This document shows positions 24,796-38,158 of a stretch of 64,000 nucleotides of DNA, in pieces. The position numbers and the translations under genes were made by a program. The notes below the pieces were generated by a model. The model had not been told where the DNA came from, did no database searches, and was given only the letters and a program-made list of their open reading frames with translations. The DNA is from Sthenelais limicola (lineage: Eukaryota; Annelida; Polychaeta; Phyllodocida; Sigalionidae), in the NCBI GenBank assembly GCA_942159475.1, contig OW804096.1:109528194-109592193 (forward strand), read 5' to 3'. Position 1 is the first letter of the stretch, and every line of letters begins with the position of its first letter.

Positions 24796-25088
24796 CAGTC
24801 CTGGCTCTGAAGTCGATTTCGCGGCCGATTTCGGCCGATTGCAGTAGCCCATGACCGAGTGGACCGATGGGCCTAACCACAACTATGTGTGGCATCAGTG
24901 AGGCCTCCGACGATGTATAGTCTAGGCAATCTAAGCCCTCACACACACATCAAAATAACAAAAAACCCATGTACAGTTTAGCTTCTAGAGCCCCGTTCTC
25001 TGAAACCTTAGTAATTTGTGGTGAAGTGAAAATTAATTTATTTACAGGGAGAATGGAGATCGGTATCACTGCTGTGAAGTCAGGACTG
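24796..25088 (-). mobile_element. non-autonomous inverted-repeat DNA transposon (copy 2)
   Basis: A 293-bp copy of the element at 18459-18802 in the opposite orientation. It starts CAGTCCTGGCTCTGAAG and ends GTCAGGACTG. It is flanked by a direct TATT duplication (24792-24795 and 25089-25092), different from copy 1, so the two inserted independently. It lacks the internal partial duplication of copy 1. Confidence 0.8.
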
Positions 25089-25298
25089 TATTAGGACCCC
25101 AGTGCCCTCTCCTGACCAGTGATAACAGCTAAAGGAATTACATGTATACCCGTCTTTGTGATTGCAATATTCCAAAGTAATCTATCTACAATTTATAGTT
25201 TTAACTAGATAATTGATCCATATCAATAACATGGCAAATATCAAATCCCACGACAAAGAAATAAATGTGGTTATTCGATAGTTGATACACTCGGGTAA

Positions 25299-25493
25299 TA
25301 TGGGGACGACTACTGGAACCTTTTGTACGACATCGATGAAAGGCTAGATCGAGTTACTATTCCTCCCACGCTGGGCAGCACTTGTGTATCTAGTATCCAT
25401 GGTGTCCATGACAACAGCGTCAGTGATGGGAATAAAATTATAAAGGCGAGGCTGGACATTATAAGCATTGATCCAACCAATAGACAATCGTAG
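25299..25493 (+). pseudogene. coding-like open stretch without splice acceptor
   Basis: Sixty-four plus-strand codons from TAA to TAG with strongly coding-like codon bias, reading GDDYWNLLYDIDERLDRVTI and later GVHDNSVSDGNKIIKARLD. There is no ATG and no acceptor at its left end, so it may be a decayed exon or a fragment of a processed gene. The minus strand is also open (64 codons, hydrophobic), which weakens the case. Confidence 0.3.
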
Positions 25494-28400
25494 GAGATCA
25501 TCAATCGTAAGAGATCATAACTATTTCAACGAAAACTGATATACCGATATACGAGAGAGCAATCTATGATACAAATAATACAAATAACTGATATAAATAA
25601 CTGATACAAATGATAAACATGTGATACAAACAGATAGTCTGAACTCATTTGTTCGAATGTGGAATGATTTATCGAATCAACTTGATTTAGCCGAATAACA
25701 AAACTAAGCTATTGATTTTTCAAATGAAGTTTAAAGTATAAATGAGTAAAGAAAGGGATTAGGGATTCTGGGGAAACAATATTGACGATATGAATGATTT
25801 TAAGCTGAAGTCGGGTTGCGTAGATAACTAAATTAGGGTGTCAGCATCTTTATAAGACCAGTACAATATCAGACGCTACTGTATCATAATACATGGGTTC
25901 ATGAATAAATTCAGCCCCAAGGGCATATTATCATGAGTACCAATAGTCGGACTATGAGTACATGAATTGACTTTCCACTTAGTACGTACGCCCTAAGAGT
26001 AAGAGCAAATATGAATAGTGGAAAATAATGGGTCACGATGAGGATTTTTTGGCATGTATACAGACACCGTGGTATCTTTTATCGTGTAAATACAGGTCAC
26101 AACTTAGTCATATACAACAAACAAGGATGTTTTGTTGTTCCATATCCCGTATGTCAAGAACTGTGTCCAGTACAAGCCATGTGTGGGACGGGATCTGAGG
26201 TAGGACCAAAACCAGTTATAACATGATAAAGGATCGATGACCAACATTGAGGGTCGCCAACGGATTATACACCAACAGTGCACCAGCAGACCCGAAATGG
26301 AGGGTATTAATCAGTTTAGCCTCTGTCTATGGTTGCTATCTTAGCCCCTCCATCTTCAGACAAAATAGTCTAAAATTATGAATAATAAGGGTCGAAAATT
26401 TCATTTAAACAAGAACATTGTTTCGGAGTGAAATATATCATTATTATTAAGGGCAATGTGTATGAATGTGAGAAATTATTGAAAAGTTTATCAGACAGCA
26501 AAGGGTGTGTTAATGACCCTCAATTATCTGATATTTAACAGACCATTAGTGCCGCGAAGAAACCCCTGGGAAAACCACAGACGGAACCACAAATGGAGGG
26601 GGCCCAATGTGTAGACACTCTTTAATTCCAATAGAACAATCATACGACTCTTTATTCTATGCATACACAGAGTACCATCTTGACAGGATGCAAAGACTTC
26701 TTGCTAAATTCTTCACATTCTGCCCACTCCATAGTTTCGACGGTCAAAATCTGTTAAAGTATTAAAACTGAAATATATATGAGTTTAAAAGTTAATTCAA
26801 GGAGTTATTTTGTAAAACATAACCTATAAGTTCAGGAATATCGGCTGAATTGCAGCTAAGATCCAGGTGCAGACGACCGTGACTACTATAATATATCTTG
26901 GCGAAGTGAAAAGTAGTGTCTTCGACAGAATAATTATGTGGGGAAATGGTAACTGTTAGATATTTTGTTGCAACTTGCATGTTAAATATATTGACTTATG
27001 TTTAACAGACAGTAGATTTATTTATTCATCAGGGCATAATATGGAATGATTGGTATGGACTTGTAATTCTACATTGACTGCATTGTTTATCTATCGCGTG
27101 AAGGTAAAAACTAAAAAATATAAAAATCATAGGGGAACAAGCGTGTCCATTTAGACTACCGGTATATAAATATATATGAATCTAGTCATTGGTAAATTTA
27201 CCCTCGTTGGTACAATGTAAGTAATTGACATACACAGCACCAAGCATACAGCAATGTGTAGTTCGAGGAAACAGTTATAGAATAGGATGGAACACCAGGC
27301 AGGCGGGGTTTGTGGGACAATAATCGGTGACGTACTAAATCTTGAATGGAAATATAGCCATCATCATCCATTTACTATGACTGGATGGTCCATCAAAAGG
27401 ACAGGAGTGTATGGACAATGCTCTCCCAACTCATACTAGAACGCAGCTAGATTAGCCTGTATTTTCAAGTCGATAATAAATTCGCTTTTATTCTGCTTCA
27501 TGTCACTGGTCATGAAGCCTGTTTACTCGAGGTACATAGATAATCCCAGACAGTAACTAAATAGGACACCCTGTGATACGAATATATAATATGCTCGAAA
27601 ACTGTGTATGTTTTATCAACGAGTAGGCCCTACCGTATATAATTTTATATTCGCTGGTTTTACCTTTGAATTTACGGGACTCTATAGTAACCGTTGCAGT
27701 CCCTACACAGTCCTACGTATTACCGCGTTTCACCAACCAAATTTGGTTGATAAATTGGTATGCGGTAAGAAGGGACCATAGAGTGGCCGGTGCCTCGCCC
27801 GCTCTTAACCACTGACACATGTTTGGAGCGTGAGGCTCTCTATGAGGGACTAGACAGGCAACATATTAAATTTGAATAAATGCTGGCTCACACTATTCTG
27901 GTATTGAAATAATTCAAAAATATTGAAATATTCATCCTATTCTTTTGTGAATATTGAAGATATAAATTACACACAGATATAAACAGTGCTTGAAATGGAC
28001 ACTCATAAATATGTGTCATTTCGCAATCCTCCCAAATGCTCAGTTAGTATAGTGGAACTTCAAGAGCCCCAGTCTCAGTAACCCTACACCTTGTGGTGAC
28101 AGCCCAAGAGATGTTATGGGTAAAACGCGATCAAGCGCACAGTGGGTATGGGAGATGTGTATCTGGACCCTCCGGTAATACGTAGGACTGTACAATGATA
28201 TGACTTTTAAGAGCAACGTTTTGGACTACACATGTCAAGATAAGCTGACGACCATTACAGAAAAACGTGAAATAAACTTTTCAAGAATAGGAAAAACACC
28301 TGGCTCTGATATCAGTCAACAATTAAGGAGTGTGTGGACTATGCACTAACTGGGCAACGCACTGACATTTACTTGGGCAAGAATCATATCAATTATATAA

Positions 28401-29232
28401 TTGACACAAGTCCTAACATAAAATATCCAAGTGTAAGCATGTTTCTACGCATACAATTCAATAAAAAAGCATCAATGATATGCACAAGACTTAGGTATTC
28501 ATGAGGGTTTAGTCCAAATAAAATGCCACCAGCAAACAGAGCAATAAAGGTGGCATAATGAGCTTTGTCTTTACAGTATCAATAAATGCCTATCCAATAT
28601 GTTTATTTCCGGTATAAAACCACATGTAACGAAGCCGTAATTAATGTGTCGCTGGTTTTCAAACAGAGCAAAACCACAATGGCATGCGATTAGGCTGCTT
28701 TGAATCCCTTTGCATAATAATGTATTATTTAAGCTTACCAAAGCAAGCAATACTATACGAACTACATACATGAAGTAGTTATTGGCAGAGTTCGTGCTAT
28801 GTCTTGGCACGTTTGAAAGAATGACCAGTCAAAGGTATCACTAGCGGCAATAAAGGTACCCAGAGTTAATATGCTTCAGGAGAGGGATTTAATCAGCACA
28901 ATACTTGACCGCCTTGCCTTGAGCATTGTTAATTTCTTTACATGTCCATTTGTGTGCGAGTAAAAATAGCGCCGACAAATGAATAAGACCAGCGAATCAC
29001 GCCCATTGTAACAAAGTTAGTTTTGTGTTTGCACATTGAAAAGTCAATGATTGATGAGCTGCAAATGGACAAAGATGGCATGGAAATCGAGCAATGTTCG
29101 TCCAAAAAACGACTTTAACGTTTTAAATACATGAGGGATGGAAGTAGTTGTATGTCAATAGAAAACATAAAAACAATATAAAACAAGTATAGTAGACAAG
29201 GTCCACTTGCCAAAATAATATACAAGGCCTAC
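25494..29232. other. AT-rich stretch without a firm gene
   Basis: A plus-strand ORF at 26038-26226 has a cluster of cysteines (QGCFVVPYPVCQELC) and a donor-like end but no clear acceptor. A minus-strand hydrophobic start near 28778 ends at TTTG|gtaagc. Both are too weak to call. Confidence 0.35.
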
Positions 29233-29449
29233 CTTTAACCAGATAAGTAGCTAGGACTTCGAAAGCGAAAAGCCGAATGGCAAAATATATACTAGTGGGC
29301 ATGAGTAAATATACATGACTGGGAAGATACTCTACCATTTCGTGTTTCCCATCAGGTAAGCAATCCATAGGCTCGTTCTCATTCTCATCCAAAGGTACAC
29401 ATACATTGGCCAAGTAGGATTTCCTCCTCACAACATATTCACGTCTGGC
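29233..29449 (-). CDS. candidate internal exon, 72 codons, family unknown
   Basis: The minus-strand frame is open over exactly the interval between acceptor ttggacatgtag and donor TTAAAG|gtaggc. It enters in phase 0 and leaves in phase 1. The peptide begins ARREYVVRRKSYLAN, has an acidic middle (DENENEPMDC) and a hydrophobic end (YFAIRLFAFEVLATYL) that could span a membrane. No family recognised. An open run of this length is not rare by chance at this base composition, so support is moderate. Confidence 0.35.
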
Positions 29450-32400
29450 CTACATGTCCAAATGGCACCTAACATCATACCCACATAATACATATTCAGA
29501 AATAAGGGATCTCTCCTCTCGCAGACCACAGACAGGTACCTTGTCTAAAACTTACCCACCAACGCGTCTAAGAACAACAAGTGAATGTGGGCGTGGGTCT
29601 TTTCGGTATTTTCTAGCCTATAGCATAGGTTTGGACGCATGAGTAAAATGTCCAACAGTCCGGACCTTCGATGAGGAAAACTACACATGGATAACAGTGG
29701 TGCACGGTTATCCCCTTGATCTGGCACGGATTTGCGGTCAATGTTAGCTCTAGGTTACTTTGGATTTCATAACTAGTTAAACACACAGCACGGCCGTAAC
29801 TTTTCTCTTGATAAGTGGATAATGAAACATGTGTCAGATCGCTCAAGGTCTGTCATATCAACAAAGGGGGGATCTACTAAGCGTAGGCCTATTGGTAAAT
29901 ATTTTAGGAGATTACAGACGCTTTCAAAAGTCGGAAAATCGATAGCAAAAAAATAGTGGATAATAGTGTAATGGTCATTAAAATGGGAATAACTTCTCGG
30001 AGAAAATCAGACCCCAACTCGAAACAATCAACTACCCAGAGAAAATTAAAGGTCAAAGTGGGGAGTTAAAAGGGAGAAAAAAGTCAATAAGCACTTTACC
30101 TTGAGGAAAAAAAGCTAATGGTGAGTAAGGTATCCACAGGGTATAAGTATGTGCTGATATCAAATGTCATTCCATCGTAAACGTATCCCTTATTCTATCA
30201 CAGTACACGTATGGGAAGAGCTCATAATATGTATTCCTTCATGGGCCGTCAGGTATATAATGACGTTTCCTCCCCTGAGCCGCCATTTAAGTACACTTCA
30301 TCTCCTCCTGGGCGGATCCTGGATGGGGGGAGTCAGTGCGCGAGCACCTCTATCAACTTGCGTCCCTAGGACCTATACAACCAGTCCCAAGAAACATGGG
30401 GCTCTTCGTCGAGAGAGTCAACACTTGAGGCTATGCTTTCTAGCCCCCTGCTTCCACACCTATAAGGATATGTTTCCTGGTGTTGATATGCCTACGGTGA
30501 CTCAGTCCTTGGCTGCGAAAGGGCGTAGAGAGACCGTAAGCGACGCCACGCGGGATGGGGTACAGAGGAATGAGTGGCCCAGTCATTTTTCATCATTGCT
30601 TCAATGATACCATTGACGTGACTGACAAACCGACCAGGACATGGTAATATCTAAACGGTACCAGGTATGGTGTAGGTATAATCCAATAAATGAGTGCCGA
30701 TATATATTAAACACCAGGCTTCAGCTGGCAATAAGAGTTCATTAAAACATCGAGGCAAATGTAGATATTATGGAAATTGCATGTGATGACAATCTAGGAG
30801 GGAGTGAGCCAATGGAGATAAACGAACTCATGCATTGTATTTTATAAATCTTACGTTACGCTATGCAAACGCAGCGAAAATATCTAATCAACGTAAATTA
30901 AAATCTGAGCAAATGTATACAAATTGATCATGGTTAGTTTTGAGGGTGTATACAAGGGAGGATATGCTTAATTCATTTAATGATTTTGATTTGATTTATT
31001 TGTATTTTCATAAGCATTACATTAATGTTGTTCTCAGCTTAAATTTGTGAAGGTACAAGTAATTTCCTACATATAATGACAATAATATGTACACTGTTCT
31101 TGACATACCTCTAGAATACATATATATATATACCTTACTCATTGGCTTCTGACATAATTTTCAATAGTATTGTTACAACTAGTGTAACATAAAAGGTAAA
31201 GAACCTCCAGACAGGTAGGAGCTAATGAAATTTAATTTTAGGAGTAATATAGACATTGACACAATAAGGTATAACAGTATACAATTATTTTTAGTTTTCG
31301 TATATATCAACAACGATAACTCAATGAAAGTGTCATGCACCATTAATTAGAGTATTGATTCTTATCCTTATAATTATAACATATATCAAGATACCTTTTA
31401 ATTGAGAATTTTTAGAGTAAACATGTATATTATTAGTAGCCATTCCATCCAATATTGTTCATTCAAAACAACTTTGAATCTATTCAATTCAGCTATCGTT
31501 CTTATCTTTTGCCAATCATTACCCTCGCAACACAGTATCAATGACCACATTAGAGCATGACATTTATAACTCATGTCAACTATAATACGGTATTTATGCC
31601 AAGAGGCATAATGATGTATAACATGGAAAAGGATACATGGAGCACTATGAGTATAAATGTAAGGCGGACCGGGGGCTTCGAGGGATAAATGGCGTAAACG
31701 TTGCACATATAGTACCCCAACACAGGAGAGGGACGTTGGGGTAAAACAACTAGAGGCACGCCAATTTTCGTTATTAAAATACAAAAAGAATATAAACTAC
31801 CATAATGAAGCATCAAGAGATGTTTTATATTATATAAACCACGCAACTCGGTTTTTAACACCAAAAGTCAATTCATCGAACTGGTTAACTAAACATGTAT
31901 AGCCATAAACAATATCAATGTGGCCTCCTATAATTTCTATCCGTCAGTTAAACGAACAGGAAACTTCAGCGTGGGAGGTAGAAAATATACTGGAGGATCG
32001 TGTGCCAGCGGACCATGATGTTGAGGAATGAGCGAGGAGGCCAGAATATCCTCCTCTCACGCAAAGGAATTGCCATATCTAAAAGGCCTATTCAACACGT
32101 GCAATGAAATGCGATCCCGATGCACGCCATCGGCATGCAGCCACAAGTATCTAGGAAGGAAGGGAAAGAGGAGTGTGCTGTGCATACACAATCGAGATCT
32201 ACCTGGAAAATGCATTGTGTATCGAACTGATAACTCTCCCAACTAAATCCTCCAAGTAGATTTTATTTGGCAAAATTCATTGAAAAGTTTTTGCCAAACT
32301 TGATCCAGTTTCCGAATGGTCTGACGTGCTAAGCATACATTTACAGTGATGCGAAATACTCTGAACCTCTTCAGTCACTAATTATTTCAAGTAATTATTC

Positions 32401-33101
32401 AACCCATGACTGCAATGGAACTGGTATTATCATAAGCAAAATAGTGTACTGAGCTGACAGAAATCTTTTTTTTTAAAAAAAAAACAAGAATTTCAATACA
32501 GTCAGGTTCAGAAGGCAGTTTTGGACCCCTAAGTTTTAGGGGTCATTAACACTTTTAGCCTTAGTCTTAGCCTTGTGGTTAAGCTTATCGCTGGATGTGG
32601 AATCGAGGAATGTCGTCGTCTGGATCTGACTGAATATGTATGAATGAAGATAGCGGAATTCATTTTTCCCACGTCCTGAATTGACTATCTCCATCATATA
32701 TCCTGGACACTGGTTAAATAATATTGGATTGGTAATCGGGATCGCCTTTGATTTACTAGAAATAACCTAGATTAGCTCAATATAGTGTCCTATTGCATGC
32801 ATATCGGAAATATAGGATGTCAAACCGAGTGTTCAAAGATCAGGCAAGGAATGAATGGTATACATATTATATGTTTCCTCCTTTATCGATCAATGATTAT
32901 GAGTTGTTTTCAGGAATCAAAATAAGGGCATGGGGTGGCCATACTTTGGAACATAATACTAGGGGATCAGCCATGCACATTATTTTTATAAGGCATTTCA
33001 TTGAGGATAAACTAACCAAGCTGTTCCATTATGTTAATCTGACTACACCAACTATTTCAAATATCAAGTTCACTTATTCCTTATAATCTCGATAGCCAAA
33101 G
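29450..33101. other. no firm gene; includes a GC-richer block at 30.2-30.6 kb
   Basis: A 147-codon plus-strand ORF at 30164-30607 lies in a GC-richer block, but its codon pattern is not coding-like and no splice sites fit. At 30309 the string gggcggatcctggatggggg resembles the termini of the element at 43999-45859 and may be a decayed end. An AT microsatellite lies near 31119. Confidence 0.35.
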
Positions 33102-33512
33102 ATGAATATGGCTGGATGGGAATATTTAAATACAAATATCCCATGGCTATCGTACCCTGGATACCCTTCAAATCACGGGAAGACAGTGAAGCAATTACAT
33201 ACGCTTGTATTTCCCAATCTACGGAGGGTTTCTGGGAAAGAAATACCAGCGTTCCTGGAGTTCAAATACCCCTTCCAAGTTCCAAGAACGTCTTTGAGGC
33301 GGTTCGGGTTCCAGGACATTGCCAATGGCCGCACACAATACCACTTGCTTGTAGGACAAGTTGGACACACCAGTGAACAAGAGGGGAGATCCGTAAGTGC
33401 CATGGATCTATCTGACCAGCACACCAGCCCTGGATCTGCCAGCAGGTTAGATTTCTATGTGGTGATGGGACAAAGGCGGGGCCAAAGGCCGTGTACATTC
33501 CAGAAAAACTAA
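33102..33512 (+). CDS. candidate terminal exon, family unknown
   Basis: A plus-strand frame open for 136 codons to TAA at 33512. The part from about 33228 onward (GKEIPAFLEFKYPFQ, then RRFGFQDIANGRTQYHLLVG) has coding-like codons, with many C-ending Phe, Tyr, Asn and Asp codons and local GC near 50%. The first third looks non-coding, so a splice acceptor between 33150 and 33230 is likely, but none is clear-cut. The C terminus is basic (QRRGQRPCTFQKN). Other frames are also open here, so the call is tentative. Confidence 0.35.
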   Translation: MNMAGWEYLNTNIPWLSYPGYPSNHGKTVKQLHTLVFPNLRRVSGKEIPAFLEFKYPFQVPRTSLRRFGFQDIANGRTQYHLLVGQVGHTSEQEGRSVSAMDLSDQHTSPGSASRLDFYVVMGQRRGQRPCTFQKN

Positions 33513-34058
33513 ATGACTAATACAAAATCTAGACTACAATATCGAGAGAATATTATCTGAGCCTAGTAAAAATAAGGTAATAATATATCAATATTGTTCC
33601 AATTATAATAAAAGCTCATTATTGAACGAGGACATTTGATTGAACGTCTGTCATTTTCATAAGGTAATGTTTCCAAGCGACCAATAATTCAAGTGGAGAT
33701 AACTAATCACTAATTCTCTCATATATGAATGCCAAACGAGATGGAACGTGCTTAATTCCGAAGCACATAAATTATCTGATAAACTCACCTTCAAGAAATA
33801 TACGGACAAATTGTTATATCCTTTGTTATTATATCAACATAGTAATCTGATGTAAGGTATTCGCAGTGTCGTAGAGGGTAACTTTTTTTAGTGCCCAACC
33901 TGCACACAGAGGGACCAATTACTCGGTACTATGACTGACAAATTACATCATATCATCATGTAGTATTTACTGCCTTGTTTCATATTAAGCATGTATAACC
34001 CCCAATCTGTGGGTCAGAATTTCGAAGTGGAAATATTTTATCTTAAGTATGCTGTTCG

Positions 34059-34122
34059 AGATATTGATCTGTATAGAAAATCTATCGATCTGTGTAGGAG
34101 ATCTATCGATCTGTATAGGAAA
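34059..34122. repeat. 21-bp tandem repeat, three copies
   Basis: atctatcgatctgtgtagga-type unit repeated three times with small differences; the first copy is the most diverged. Confidence 0.85.
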
Positions 34123-34329
34123 GCTTCTCACTCACTTATCTAATTTATCTCAATGTCTCTTGTTAGCGGCTGAACAACTTATGTTCATAAATCAGGCTAA
34201 TAATCATATCCAAGAATAGATTGTACACTTATTACTCTGTAAAAATAATTCTTTGCATTCCTAGTCATTGAAGATCATATGAGGTGGTTATCACTTCCCA
34301 TCAAACCTCATCTCTCATGTTTGTTAACT

Positions 34330-34552
34330 CCTAAATCACATCTCGTCGCATAACATTCTGTTCACTCACTGTATACATATAATTTAATTCTCTATTTTTC
34401 ATGTTGTTTATGTTTTTGTTAAAATGTAACTAAGTAAATCAAGATTCTAGGCACTCGTCGGAGGACCTGGTTAATCAGCTATCTGTTTATCCGGACGTCG
34501 AATAACCTGTATTATGTAAGATCGATAATAAAAGAATCCTTGAATTGAATTA
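34330..34552 (+). mobile_element. probable 3' end of a truncated non-LTR retrotransposon
   Basis: Sequence typical of LINE 3' ends: ggcactcgtcggaggacctg, then ataataaaagaatcc, ending in the short tail ttgaattgaatt. Tails of ttgaa units after an AATAAA-like signal are common for CR1/L2-type elements in invertebrates. The 5' limit is a guess. Confidence 0.4.
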
Positions 34553-35398
34553 AAGTGGAGATAAGACAGAGGTAAACTTGAGTCAGAGGAACAGGGCCAA
34601 CCACCAGCTTTGCGTTCAATAGTCCAATTTAATATCACCACACAAAATAAAAGGACCTGCCTCCATCGCCCCGTCGCAACATATGTATAATAGCAACGAG
34701 AGTAAATCCAGACTCGTTGATAATAGGGACAATTCTAACAGTTTGAGGTTACTAGACCCATAATAAGCTAGGCTTCTACTTGAAAATTGAACGGGAAAAG
34801 CGTCAATCGTGTTTCCTCTGTACATGAGAGACACCTAAATCCTTTCTGTATACACGTGCATGAAGCTGGTTCTGTTGGCAAGGTATTGAAATGCAAAGAA
34901 CTAAGAGGAATAAGGTCAGTAGGTTTCATGTTCCTACCTTGGACTGGATAGGTATTCGTACGTGGTTTATTCTTTTACTGTTTTAGTAAGCGTACCAATT
35001 AATGAATAGATAACAATGGATCGTATGGAACATTCATCGATATCTTGGTATCTAAATAATCCCTCCAATATCAGCTATCCAATATACACCAGGGCAAATC
35101 CCTCAAACCTTCCAGTTTGATATACATGTAGTATGAGCAGGCTTCAGGGTATAAAATATGAATATATCATAATACAACGTATATGAAAACAAGCATAGTG
35201 GACAAAATACAGAGACTAAAGGGCTAAATGATTTTATGTATTGATAATTGACCAAGCAATATACTTGTCCAAAGGATACACATCGCGTACCTATGAAAAA
35301 TGAGTCAATGCTCTGATAAGTTTTCCTTATTGGAACATGTGTAGTGTGGATACGCTGTAATGGGACTACGTAACCTTCACTTCGGTAGTTAGGCTTAC

Positions 35399-35476
35399 CT
35401 AGGGAATGTAATTGAGCAATCCTAGAGTATAGTAGTTGACCCGAATCAGCTTAAGGATATGGCTCGTCTTCTCTTC
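35399..35476 (-). CDS. candidate terminal exon, 25 codons
   Basis: Behind a good acceptor (catgtgtatcttcttag) the minus strand reads EEKTSHILKLIRVNYYTLGL and then LNYIP to a TAG. Codons are coding-like. It enters in phase 0. No polyadenylation signal is obvious downstream. Short, so tentative. Confidence 0.3.
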   Translation of the reverse strand, partial: EEKTSHILKLIRVNYYTLGLLNYIP

Positions 35477-35780
35477 CTAAGAAGATACACATGAACATGT
35501 GAACTCCGTAGAAACTATAATGCTATAATCTGTCCAAACTTTCAATTCTAGTGTTAAGATATCTATCATGTGTATGAGTATACATACGATGTTCCTCCCG
35601 ATGTAGGTGATAATACAATTGAAATTAATCCAGTGAATGAAGCCGCCAGGTTAAACCCTGAAGCCTGTAATTGACTATATTACCTGCATAAAGGTACCGT
35701 ATATGAATACAGAATTGTCCCGATGAGGTGGTGGAGGCGTAGTGGAATGGGTAAAAGGGAAGGATCGCGTGAGTGTTTAC

Positions 35781-35842
35781 CTGTGCAGAGTGTGTCAGGT
35801 ATTGGGTAAGTGCATACGCTTGTAGACGCCCCCACGACCAAT
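35781..35842 (-). CDS. candidate 62-nt internal exon
   Basis: A minus-strand segment with an outstanding pyrimidine-rich acceptor (gtctcccccattgtgtacgt then aacctctag) and donor CACAG|gtaaac. Two frames are open: VVGASTSVCTYPIPDTLCT (leaving in phase 1) and WSWGRLQAYALTQYLTHSAQ (leaving in phase 0). The frame cannot be chosen. The terminal exon candidate 35476-35399 lies just downstream, enters in phase 0 and would fit the second reading. Confidence 0.35.
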
Positions 35843-36984
35843 CTAGAGGTTACGTACACAATGGGGGAGACAGTGGGAAAGGGTCCTAGATACAGAGAAG
35901 TGACAAGGTGAAACATTGCTCTCCGTGGAATCATCAGGACATACACATAATGTAGGATAGGCCATTGACTCACTATAGGAAACTTGTAATGAAAAGATGT
36001 TAGACTGACAGAGCTATGATTCGGAATACACGTGTAGATATGGTTATCACAATAACAAGTCTTCGTACAAGATGACAATCAAGACTAATATAATGGCACA
36101 TGAGTGAGATATAAAAAGACATTTTTCAAGCCTTGAACTCAGCATGCGGTAATTATTATAATGTTCTAGGTTCTCTTCTAGATATCATATTTTTTAAAAC
36201 AGCCTTCGTCATATTAAAGCCCAGACAGTTAACCACGATATCCTCCGGGCATATTTGTATCTTTAAATCACCCCCACCTTCAAGCTTAAATCGTTATATG
36301 AGAGCTTTTCATAATACTCCACCCCATAGAGGTTTCCTGTTGAATACCCCCAGCAAACATACGCCTTGGCTTCCAGGAAAACGTTGTAGCAATGCTGATC
36401 AATGCATCTCAATAAGGTTAACATAAGAGGTCCCCTCCCCCTCATATATAATATGGTCTCAGCCATAAGTAATTGGGTGGAAGCACAGCCATTGATCCCC
36501 AATCCCCGTTCCTCCGCCCCCACCTCCCACACAGGGCAAGATCGCACAACTGGTATAGCATACATAAGTAATACACACAGGTTTCAGCCAATTATAATCT
36601 CACTTTTTATCATGAAGTGTCGCTTTACCACATAATGTGGAAAAGGGATGACCGTGTAACCACTCTCTAAAGACTTCCCCAGCATCCCTTCAGCTCAAAA
36701 TAGATTTTTAACTTGATTGAATGGAAATGGGAGTGGTATGGTCACGCTAGCGTAAACTGCTAGATCGAGCAGGAAACATCACCCATTTTCATAATTGGAC
36801 AAGGCATCATTAGGACCTCCGTCTTGAGATCAAAGATGGGAGCAATCCTACAACCAAGGCAGATTTCCTCCGACGCAGCTTCTTGTAATGATGCATGTAC
36901 ATAAGCAGATCCTTATTTAAAGGAGAGAAGGCACAAAAGAAATAAAACACCACCTCTGGGTCGACCAATCGCTATAGAGGAGTG

Positions 36985-38158
36985 ATCATACACTCTAAGA
37001 AAAATGGGTCTTTCAAGAACCCCTATGGGTTCTTCAGGCTGTCCACTGGGGCGAACCCCTAAGGGTTCTTTGAATAACTCTTTTGGGGAGATTCTGTGAA
37101 GAACCCTTAATCGGAAAATATCAGGGGTCCATTGGTTCCTTGAAGAACCCCTGCTTTTTACCAATCAAGGGTTCTTCAAAGAACCATAGGGTTCTAGATG
37201 AAGCCCCTTTGATGGGGTTCTTTACTCAGAGTTTAGGTTCTTTCAAGAACCATAGATTGATTTGTCAATGGTTGTTTTTTGGAGAACCTCATGGTTCTAG
37301 TTGCAACCCATGAATATGGTTAGATTGAACATCTACAGCCCAGATAGCTGCATCCTTTAATTCATCATTTATCATCAGCACTGGCCCTGTATGTTTACAG
37401 ACCTTTCCAGCTCTCACCTTGCAATGATGGAAGTAGATGATGGAACCTGAGTCCACTTAGGATACTATACAATATGGATGTGCATGATGGAAGGGTATTG
37501 TTATTACACCCGCTCTAAAATATCACATACATAAAATACACAATTAGAACATAGGATAATGATATCCAAAATGTTCTTAATTACAGAATAATTAATATAT
37601 ATAGTGCATAAATATCATGTATTTGCTTTACTAGTGTTTTCAATATAAAGGAATTAGTAATAATGAGGGGCTGGCTCATGCTGCCATCTAGTGTTCTAGG
37701 TTATATATATCTAGTCCCTTCCGGGTTCTCCAAAGAACCTTATTGATAAGGAGATGTAGCTAGAGTATCATAGCGTAGTTTATTGTAGTAAGATGTTAAG
37801 TGAAGTGTGAGGGGTCACAGCCCCTCATTATATGCAAGGGGGGATCACGGTCAGACAGACAGGTGCTCCCTGATTGGACGGTGAAGCCGTCCAATCAATA
37901 TGTAGATTGAAACAGTTGGGCTTGCGCCAGCATGCAGGTAACATGTAAATGAAATTAAAATTTTAGATATGACCTCTTGTGTAACCATAAGGTATAACAG
38001 TTCTTTGGAGAACCTCCATGAGCTAAAGAACCCTTTAAGTTTAAGTAGAACCCTAAAATTGACAAAGAACCCCTATCGTTCTTGGAGGAACCCTGATGAT
38101 CCTCTAGATGTTGAAGAACCCTTAGGTTAAAGAACCCTTTTTTCTTAGAGTGTATGAT
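36985..38158. mobile_element. 1.17-kb inverted-repeat element with many GAACC/GGTTC motifs
   Basis: Exact 20-bp terminal inverted repeats, ATCATACACTCTAAGAAAAA at the left and its complement at the right. If the termini are CACTCTAAG, the flanking TA on each side would be a 2-bp duplication. Both subterminal regions (about 37005-37310 and 37720-38145) are packed with ggttctt/aagaacc palindromes such as gggttcttcaaagaacc. The centre (about 37320-37715) is unique AT-rich sequence. It encodes nothing. It resembles non-autonomous DNA transposons with CACTCTAAGAA ends reported widely in animals; the motif array may be transposase binding sites. Confidence 0.75.

Noticed and set aside
30164..30607. 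147-codon plus-strand ORF
   Set aside because: Lies in a GC-richer block where long open frames arise by chance; codon pattern is not coding-like and no splice signals agree.
36133..37313. Several overlapping ORFs around and in the GAACC element
   Set aside because: Those from 36913 on read the repeated gaaccc motifs; those before lack splice sites and overlap each other on both strands.
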